Shown piece by piece: positions 28,697 through 37,100 of a stretch of 64,000 nt of DNA. Both the position numbers and the translations under genes were made by a program. Location: the NCBI RefSeq assembly GCF_029774175.1, contig NZ_CP103834.1, positions 940,501-1,004,500 of the forward strand, written 5' to 3'. This stretch comes from Actinobacillus genomosp. 1 (GTDB taxonomy: Bacteria; Pseudomonadota; Gammaproteobacteria; Enterobacterales; Pasteurellaceae). How positions within the stretch are numbered: position 1 is the first letter of the stretch; every line of letters begins with the position of its first letter. The notes beneath the pieces were generated by a model, which searched no databases, was not told the DNA's origin, and was given only the letters and a program-made list of their open reading frames with translations.

Positions 28697-30304
28697 TCAC
28701 TCCTGAACATTAAGATGTAAATTACTCTCCGATTTTTCTACATATCTACGTTTATTTTGATCATAAACTTGATGTATTCTTTCAAAGTTTGCTTGAATAC
28801 CTGTAGGGGCATATTTTGAATGATTTTTAAGTTGAGGTGGTCTATATTTTCTAGACCCATCAGCGCTTGTAAATCCCCCATCAGTATTTAGAATAGCACC
28901 TTCTCCAATCCATTCTTTGGCTAGTTTTTCAATTTCAGCTCTGGTAAATGTTCCTTTTTCTGTTAAATTTCCTTCGCCTAATGCTGCATGCTTTAAAATA
29001 GGATTCTTATTGGATATATTCTGCAAATTTTCCTGCCTTAACTGCTCTTTTAACTTCGGATATAATGCAACATTCTCAGCCCCCGTTGAAATCCTTGTCG
29101 TCTGATTTTCATAACCTGTCGTCTTACCAACAGCCGGCAACTTCTCATTTGAACTAACACCTCTAGGAAGTCCTTTTATCGTTCTTCCCCAGCCTTCAAA
29201 CTCACCCAACCAGCCTAAATCTATGCCGTTACTTACCCATTTATATTCCTCTGCAGGCGTGGTTCCCTTCTGCTTCGCTACCTCTGCCGCAAATATCTCT
29301 TTTTGTATCGTGACTGCGTCTTTACCCTTTAAAGCCTCTACCGCTCTTGCATAATCCGTACCAAATATCACTTTATATTGGCGATTATCCTTTCCATATC
29401 CTACATTTTGGATTTGGTTTGTGTAAGATTCATAGCTTAAACGTGCTTTTTGGGCATCCGCTATCGAAGCTTGGCAAGCTGCAGACCCTTTTCCAAACCT
29501 TGGGCAGTACTCTTCTATCTCTCGTTGTGTTCTTTGGTCTTTCTCCTCTAAAGCAGCCTTCTCTTCCTCATAAGCTCTTCGCTCTTCTGAATCCGAAGTC
29601 GTTTGAATTAACATCTCTAATTCTAATTTTCTTGCCGCTTCTTGAGCTGAGAGATAGTTATTCTCCACCGCCCTTTTTGCCGTTTCTATCCCTTGTAAGG
29701 TTGCTGCCGTATTATCGCCCACCGCATTACCGGCTAAAGCACCCGATAATTGACCTGCAACACTCAGTAACTCGCGCTCTTCTTCACTTAATTGGCTTGC
29801 CTCTTTGTTAAAAACCACTTCCGATAATAACATCGCACTCGCTTCACCAGCTACGCCTGATGCCGCTCCCGCTAGCGCATTATTACCCGAAATGCCCGCC
29901 TCCAATGCCGAAAGCGCGGCATGAGCTAATAAGTTGGCTGTCTTATTATCCGAGGTGTATTTGTGAATCTGTGCATTTAACTCCGGAGATATTGCCGTCG
30001 CCGCTACTTCTCCTGCACGACCGCCTGATAATATCGCACCCAGCGTCACCGCGACCGTATCTAACTTACGTTTTGAAGCCCCTCCTTCTCGCCAGCTTTC
30101 TTCTTTCGCTTTAGCCTCAGTGTAAACACGTTCCATTTGTGATAGGTCTTCTTCTGAAGCGCCTGTGCGTCTCGCTTTAGCTAACGCCTCCTCCGCCGCA
30201 TTCACTTCTTCCTCTGCCGCTTTCTGCTTCCGTTCGGAATAGCTATCTACTGCACCACGCCGGCGCTCGACTCCAGCGAGCGTCCAAAGAAAACACAAAA
30301 ACAA
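28697..30304 (-). CDS. Orphan CdiA C-terminal module, toxin of unassigned family (cassette 1)
   Basis: 535 codons beginning at TTG inside border element 5, with no real start or signal. The pre-toxin domain is the longest of the orphans (DSYSERKQKAAEEEVNAAEE, then KRKLDTVAVTLGAILSGGRA), ends in VENN (29657-29668) and continues into the entry domain identical to cassette 2. The C-terminal toxin (about 150 residues) has TRAEIEKLAKEWIGEGA and ADGSRKYRPPQLKNHS, then GIQANFERIHQVYD; I recognise it as a recurrent polymorphic-toxin tail but cannot name its activity. The Imm8-like gene follows. Probably silent unless joined to cdiA. Confidence 0.7.
   Translation of the reverse strand: MFLCFLWTLAGVERRRGAVDSYSERKQKAAEEEVNAAEEALAKARRTGASEEDLSQMERVYTEAKAKEESWREGGASKRKLDTVAVTLGAILSGGRAGEVAATAISPELNAQIHKYTSDNKTANLLAHAALSALEAGISGNNALAGAASGVAGEASAMLLSEVVFNKEASQLSEEERELLSVAGQLSGALAGNAVGDNTAATLQGIETAKRAVENNYLSAQEAARKLELEMLIQTTSDSEERRAYEEEKAALEEKDQRTQREIEEYCPRFGKGSAACQASIADAQKARLSYESYTNQIQNVGYGKDNRQYKVIFGTDYARAVEALKGKDAVTIQKEIFAAEVAKQKGTTPAEEYKWVSNGIDLGWLGEFEGWGRTIKGLPRGVSSNEKLPAVGKTTGYENQTTRISTGAENVALYPKLKEQLRQENLQNISNKNPILKHAALGEGNLTEKGTFTRAEIEKLAKEWIGEGAILNTDGGFTSADGSRKYRPPQLKNHSKYAPTGIQANFERIHQVYDQNKRRYVEKSESNLHLNVQE
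29121..29680. repeat. 560-bp perfect direct repeat, copy 2
   Basis: Matches 27021-27580 base for base by eye. Recombination between the copies would delete or swap the 2.1 kb between them. Confidence 0.85.
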
Positions 30305-30361
30305 GCGGTCAAATTTCGCTAAAAACTTGCAAATTGCAAAAGATTTTGGAAACTTGACCGC
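30301..30361. repeat. Cassette border element 5 (inverted USS pair)
   Basis: ACAAGCGGTCAAATTTC (30301-30317) and GGAAACTTGACCGC (30348-30361) with the same TTGCAAATTGCAAAA centre; the arms pair with mismatches. It separates the native cdiA-immunity pair from cassette 1. Confidence 0.78.
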
Positions 30362-30430
30362 CTAAGTTTTGTTATTTCCTCTTATAAAAGATCTATATTC
30401 ACTCTCTAGGGAATATTAATATATATCATG

Positions 30431-31102
30431 CTATTCTGACAAAAATTTATTAACATCTAATATTATTTTTTTAAACTCACTAGTTTTTAATATAGAAACA
30501 TCCACATGCCAATATCCCTCATCAAAGAATTGTAAGTTTTTTTTCAATGTCATATCTTTATTAAAAAAACGAGATAACTCCCCTAATTCATCTATATTCA
30601 TAGTTTTATTAACTAAAACAATCTTTGTAAAACCATTAAAATTAACTATAAATGGATACACTCCTTTGCCAAAATATTCAAAATCATCAATATCCCATAA
30701 ATTATTTCTAGTTTCTAACAATCTTTCATTCGATACAATATCATCGATATAATCAAACAAAATTGATTCATCATTTTTTATCAACTCATAGTCAATAATC
30801 CCTTTTTCTATTGCTTTCTCTATACCAAAAAGCGATAAAAAACTTTGTTTAATTAACTCAATCATTAATTCTCGATCAGGTAAATTATAAAGAAACTCAT
30901 CTTCTCGATTAAAAATATCATTATTCCAGTCAACCCCCCCCAATAAACATGAATTCATATTATAAGCTAGGTAAGATGGATATAACTTCATATCTAAAAT
31001 AAGATTTAATGATGAAAATTCTCCAACTAATTTATCAACTTGTATTGCAAAATTACTAAAATTACCCTCTTCATCATAGACTCCTGGATTCCCAAATATC
31101 AT
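30431..31102 (-). CDS. cdiI: CdiI immunity protein of the full-length CdiA
   Basis: 223 residues, acidic, cytoplasmic. Its ATG overlaps the cdiA stop by 4 bp (ATGA), the classic toxin-immunity coupling. The start MIFGNPG and SNFAIQVDKL recall the Imm42 family by eye, a low-certainty match. It should bind and block the CdiA C-terminal toxin, protecting the cell and its sisters. AT content is higher than in housekeeping genes, usual for such modules. Confidence 0.72.
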   Translation of the reverse strand: MIFGNPGVYDEEGNFSNFAIQVDKLVGEFSSLNLILDMKLYPSYLAYNMNSCLLGGVDWNNDIFNREDEFLYNLPDRELMIELIKQSFLSLFGIEKAIEKGIIDYELIKNDESILFDYIDDIVSNERLLETRNNLWDIDDFEYFGKGVYPFIVNFNGFTKIVLVNKTMNIDELGELSRFFNKDMTLKKNLQFFDEGYWHVDVSILKTSEFKKIILDVNKFLSE

Positions 31103-34100
31103 TTTTTTCTAACCTCTTTCTCTGTTGTACCTAATTTTTTTAAAATATCATTACTAATATTTTTTGTATCTAAAATTTGTGATGCCGGTTGATCCCTTCC
31201 TGTCCGTCCAGCCCAATGCCATTCTGTCCCCTCTTTATTAGAATTAAATTGATGAATGTTTCCTTGAGAATCAATTGAATAGCGTTTTTTCCCATCTACT
31301 ACAGAATTTCTAAAAAGTTCTAATGAATTTCTAGGCTCTATCCCTGCATTTGGTCTATTTCCTGGCATACCTTTAGTGTGTTTCGCATTAGATTTATATG
31401 TAACTTCTTTATCTGCTATCTGTACTTTTTCTGGATTTGGATATGGAATTGCAGAACCTCTATCCACTTTATTCGACTTCTTCGCAAAATCAACTTGAGT
31501 CGGCTTATGTCCTAATTGTTCCTTGCCAACAATCTGTGCCGCATTTACACCAAATTCAAGTGCATTTTCCGCAAAACTATGTCTAGCTTTTAATGCATTT
31601 ATTGACTTCGTATTTTCCTCTTCCACCAACGTTAAAAAGCGAGAACGCTCTTCTGTCGATAAACCTGACATCCACCCCCAAATTAAACCTGAATAATCTA
31701 CCGCAAGTTCCGTTGCATTCCCTAGCATTCCTTCAACCGGCAAACGGCAACTTTCACCACAATCACTCAAAAGCGCTTCTCTTTGGGCTTGGCTTAACTG
31801 ACGATAATGCTTATAGACTGCCTCAACATCTTCCCCATTTTCTATCGCCTTACGAATATCTCTATATAATGCTGCAACATCTTTTGATGATAACGCATTA
31901 TTCTCCACCGCATTCTTCGCTACTTCTACCCCTGTGCTCACTGCGTTTAGCGTTTCTACACTTGAACTACCATTTACTGCACCTGATGCTAAACCGGCTA
32001 AGGCTTTGCTGAGCGCTAATACCTCCTCTTTTTCTTCCGTCGTCAGTTCATGCGGCTCTTTTTCATAAAGCCCCTGCGTGAGTACTCTTGCGCCTATCTC
32101 TGCTGCACCTGCCGCAACGGCTCCCGTACTCGCTTTTCCGCCTGCCAGCTCCGCTTCTATTGCGCCCCATAATACATGGGCTGCAATATTTGCCGTTTCA
32201 CTCTGCTCTGTCAGCTGTTTTATCGCCTGATTCACATAAGGGGATGCAGCCCCTGCAACTACCGCTTCTGTTGGTTTACCTGCGATAGCTAAACTGATTG
32301 CCGTAGTAACCGCATCAACTTTGCGTTTATGTTCTCCCGAGGTTTGCCATTTCTCCGCTTCTTCTTTCTTCTGAATTGCTTCAGCTATTTTTCCTGCTTT
32401 CTCAAGCTCCTCTGCTTCTTGATTTAGTTCTTTTGCTTTACTTTCTGTATAAGCTTGAGCTGCCGCACCAATATCTCCCACTGCCGCTGAAAGTACCTGT
32501 TGGTCTTTCAACTTCTGTTTGATATCAAACGTCGCTTCAACTTGTTTATTCGCTTGGTTTAAGTCTGTGTTTAGCCCTAGCGCTTGTGCCGTCGTTTCGG
32601 TCGGTTGGCTATCTTTGTTTAAGGTGATTTTGCCTTCCGTTAACGTTGCTTTCGTCACACTGCTATCACTTTCGCTATCATACATCGGGACTGTCGGCTT
32701 GATACCGTTACTTTGCGTTGTACCCGTCAGTTTCGCCAAGTCCGCTTGCTGTTTCGCTCCTTCTTTGCTTGTCGCCTCCGCATTACCTAATTTATTCAGG
32801 TTAGCCGATACACTCATGCCGCCCGTTAAGGCTTTGCTCTCGCTTTCATTCTCAATATCTTTAAAAGCAAGCGTATTTGTGCTTAATTCACTCTTAGTCG
32901 GGTTCGTACTCGCTATCGCTCCGCCATTTAGCTGTACGTGGTCTGCATTAACATGATAACCGCCCTCTTCCGCAAATAAACCCGATTGCTCTACCACTTG
33001 CTTGCTGTTCGATTTACCACTTGAGGCATTGCCGTAACCGCTTCCGCCCCATGCCGTACCCAGCGCAACTTGCACGCGTCCGCCTGCACCTACACTGCTG
33101 CTCTTAGAATGATGTTCATCTTGACGGCTTTCTACTGTTAATGTACCACCCACATCCGCATTAATGGTTTTTCCTTTCGCTACTGCGCCTGCTAATGTGG
33201 TATCTCCCCCACTTTTTAACGTGATGGTTTCACTGTCTAAGTGGCTATTATTTTGTACAACATGCTGTTCGTCTTGTTTACCTTTCGTAAAACCGCCTTG
33301 TACATAAATATACGCCCCAGTTTGGGCTCCTACCGCTACACCAGCCCCCACTTCAAAACCACTGCTTTGCTGTTTGCCTTTTTGCTTCGCTGTGCTTTGG
33401 CTTGATTCCACGATGAGGTCTTTATGTGCATCTAACGTAATTGAGCTATCCGCTAAGCGATTGCCTTCACTGTCTCGGCTAACAAAGTCCGTCTGCTTCG
33501 CTTGAATATCTCCGCTTCTTGATTTTACGCTGATATGTTGCGCATTCACTACATTACCTTGCGCTTCCGACTGTGCAGATTCCATTCGCTCTCGGCTATG
33601 TCTATAGCCGGTACCCGCTTCCACGCGCAACAATGCTCCGCCTGCCGCTGCATTGGCATAAGCAGAATAGCCTTTTGCCGCAACGCCTAACGCTTGTGCT
33701 GCTCTGACTCTATCATTCGCCTCTTTATTTTCTATCGCACTTTCTACCGCCTGCACTAAATCAATAATCGGCGAGCCTACTCGGGCAAATGTCCCCATTT
33801 TTAGATCGCTTTTATGGCTTGAACTTGTGCCTGTATTATGTGCAACATCAAAGGTGACTTTTTCCGCCTCGATATCTATGCGTTTTTTCGCCAAAATTTG
33901 GCCGCTTGTTTGGTGGAAATCATTACCTGCTTCAATATCAACATTACCGTTTAAGCTTGCGATAGTTGCTCCGCTGTGGCTTACGCTATCATGACTCTCA
34001 CTACTTAATTGACGATGGTATCCGCCAAAACGCTCCGTTTCTGATACGACTGCTTCGCCAATATGGTGTTTTTTACTTGAGGTTGATTGCCCTACTCGTT

Positions 34101-37100
34101 TTTCAACGGTTGTTAATACCACATCTCCACCTGCGGAAATGCGGTTATCTCCTTCACTCACTAATTGAGTACCGGCTAAACGAACATCCCCTTGCTTCGC
34201 TGTTACGCTGCTATTGCCACCAAATGATAAAACACTTGCCTGTTCAGTAACCGTATCACCTTCACCAAGATCTTTTTCACTATAGATACCGCCACCTTTC
34301 GAAGCATTTAACTCAATACCTTTACGGGTTGAACGATTATTTTGTGAAGTTGAGGAAGTTGCTACATCAAGCTGAATATCCTCCTTCGCCGATAATGAAC
34401 CATCTCCTTTCGCAGAGAGCTGTGAGCCTTGAGAAGTAATATCGCCCTCTCTTGCAGTAATACTTAAATTACCGCCAGCATCTACATGTCCAATGACAGC
34501 TGTTTCTTTTTGAGTGTCCTTATTCAGCTCAATTTTTTGCGTTTTGAAATAAGGACTTCCCGGATTCATGAGTTGGTTGGCGGTTTTTGACGCCGCATCT
34601 GCAGCAGTTAAAATCTTACCGATAACCCCAGCCGCTGAACCTTGTGACGCTTGCTCACCAAAGTTATCTTTTACCACTTGTACAGGGTTATATACCGCAC
34701 TCACACCAAAGCCGGTAGATTTTGACTTATAGCTGAATTGATTATTTTCATGCTCTGTCATTGCATTTAAATGAACGTTATTACCTTCAATAGCAATATC
34801 TCTTCCGGCATTCATTCTTGCCGCATTGCTTGTAACATCACCATGAATAGAAGATATGGTTAAATTACCTGATACCGAGTTTAATACCGTAGTCGCAATA
34901 CTTGTCGCTACATTTTTATCTCTCATATCAGATTTATTTTTCGAATAACCGACAGAGGCAACACCTCTGCTTTTCGAAGCTGAAAGTCCACTGCTTTGGC
35001 GAATTTCTTTTTCGCTTTTTGTCTCTGTATTTTCCGCTGCACCTAATATGATATCTTTCTCAGCAAATGCAGTAATGTCATTTAACGCAATAATCTCTGC
35101 CGCTGTTAAATCAAGGTTACCTTTGCGTGAGTCTAAATAAACATCTTTAGCAGCAAGTACACTACCTTTATGCGATGTCACATCTCTCGTTTTTTCTGTT
35201 TCTAAGCTTGAAGAGCCAAAAGCATTGCGTTTTTTATATTTATGGTATTCTTCATATTCGCCTGAACGTAATGCTGTGCCGAGTACTAAATCATTTTCAG
35301 CTAATGCAGCTAAACGCTCTTTCGCACCGAGTTCTGCGCCTTCAGCAGTAAGCGTATTCGCAACTAAAGTCACATTGCCGTTACCCGATACACGGCTTAC
35401 CACTACATCTTGTACTGCTTCATTACGATAGTGATTGCCGCCGCCCATTTTCTCATCAAAACCGACTGCAACCGTGCCTAAATGCATTTGGTCTTTTGCT
35501 TTGAGATAAGTTAAACCTTGACCGTCATTAATAATATCCGAGCCGTTAAGGGTGATATTGTTCGCCGTCACCTGTAAGGTGCCGTTTGCATCTTTTACGT
35601 GTAATAACGCTTTACGATCTAGCGTAGTTTGTTTACGTTTAAAGCCGTCTAAATCAATTTCAGTATCTCGGGTGGTGGAAGAATGTGTAAAATTCCCTGC
35701 AACATCAAGGAATAATGCACTATTTGCTTCCATAACACCGCCATTGTTTTCCGCATCACCGGAAACATTACCTTGCAATATACCGCCGGAAATCTTACCG
35801 CTATTTACCAATTTATCTGCTGCGAATTTTACAAAATTACGGCCGGCAATCGTCCCTTCATTAATTAATGAAGTCGTATTTACATTCATTTTATCGGCAG
35901 AAATCAATGTACCTTTGCCGCTAATATCACCTTTGCGAGCAACCGCATACACTTTCGGCACTAAAACTTGTTCTACTTGGCCATTTGGTAATGTCACGCT
36001 TTCGGTCTCTAACCAGACAATATCGGAAGTAAGTTGTGCAACTTGATTTGAGCTTAATGAAATGCCCGGGCGTAAGTTAAATTTTTGCGCAAAAGTTACA
36101 CCGGCATCCATTAATGCTTTATATTGGTCGTCAAAATTTTCAAACTCGCCTAAGAATTGTCTTCCGGTCAGCTTATTGATTTGCTCTCTCACTAAACGCT
36201 GTTCATAAAAACCATCGCCCAAGCGTTTATGCACCGCTTCGTGTTCTGAACGAAGGGCGTTATACATATAATCGCTTGCTAACCATCTTTTTCGGTCGGT
36301 AAAATCCGGATCCGTCTCAATTAAGACGTGACTATCCGCATCAGGGTTAATTTTATATAAACTCTGATTCGGTAAACGAGTATCCGCTTTCACGCTGCGT
36401 ATTTCTATTCCGTCTTGAGGCGTTGGAATTGCCGAAATAGTTAATTCTTTAAATTTTGGTACATCTTCTTGTAAAGGCTTAAGAGCTAATTCATTTCCTT
36501 GAGACGAGATCCCATTTGCGTCTACTGAATTAACATAACCATTGAACTCACTTGGTGTAATATCATTTCTTTCTTGCCAAATTCCCATATCCTTATGAGT
36601 TTCGTTAATACGCATTAATGGACCATGGCTATTATCTTTACGCTGGAAATAGCGTCTATGCCCCCCTCGCCATACTGTATAAGAGAAATGACGATTCCCT
36701 TCCTCAATATCTTGATGGATAGCATCTTCATCATCTCTATTTTCTAACTTACCGATCCCTACTTGCTCAATACCTTTAGCAATTACCCAGCTTTTATCAT
36801 TTAAGAATCGTTCGCTGTTATATGTAATTCCTTCTCCTGAAAGGATCTGCGCAGGCGCAGTACGAGTAGTTACATTCTCTTTAACATATTCCTTTTTAAC
36901 ATTAATTGCCCAGAAACGATCATACACATCACCAACAATCTCTTTATTATGTGTATCAATCGCTTCTGTCAATGCTTTGAGTTTATCGCCATATTTATTT
37001 GTCCATTCTTGTAATGGCTTCATTAACTCATAGTCTTTTTTGGCTTGGACGGCTTTATCATAAGCCTCTTTTTCTTTGCGATAATTTTCTAGTTTTGTCT

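Noticed and set aside
27247..29811. Two 154-codon plus-strand frames (27247-27711 and 29347-29811) that are almost identical
   Set aside because: They are antisense to the duplicated entry domain; their similarity comes from the 560-bp repeat, and the minus-strand reading is coherent protein.
21260..30361. The regularly spaced border repeats as a CRISPR array or insertion-sequence ends
   Set aside because: Spacing is about 2 kb with genes between, there are no short spacers and no transposase or target-site duplications; they are inverted USS pairs.
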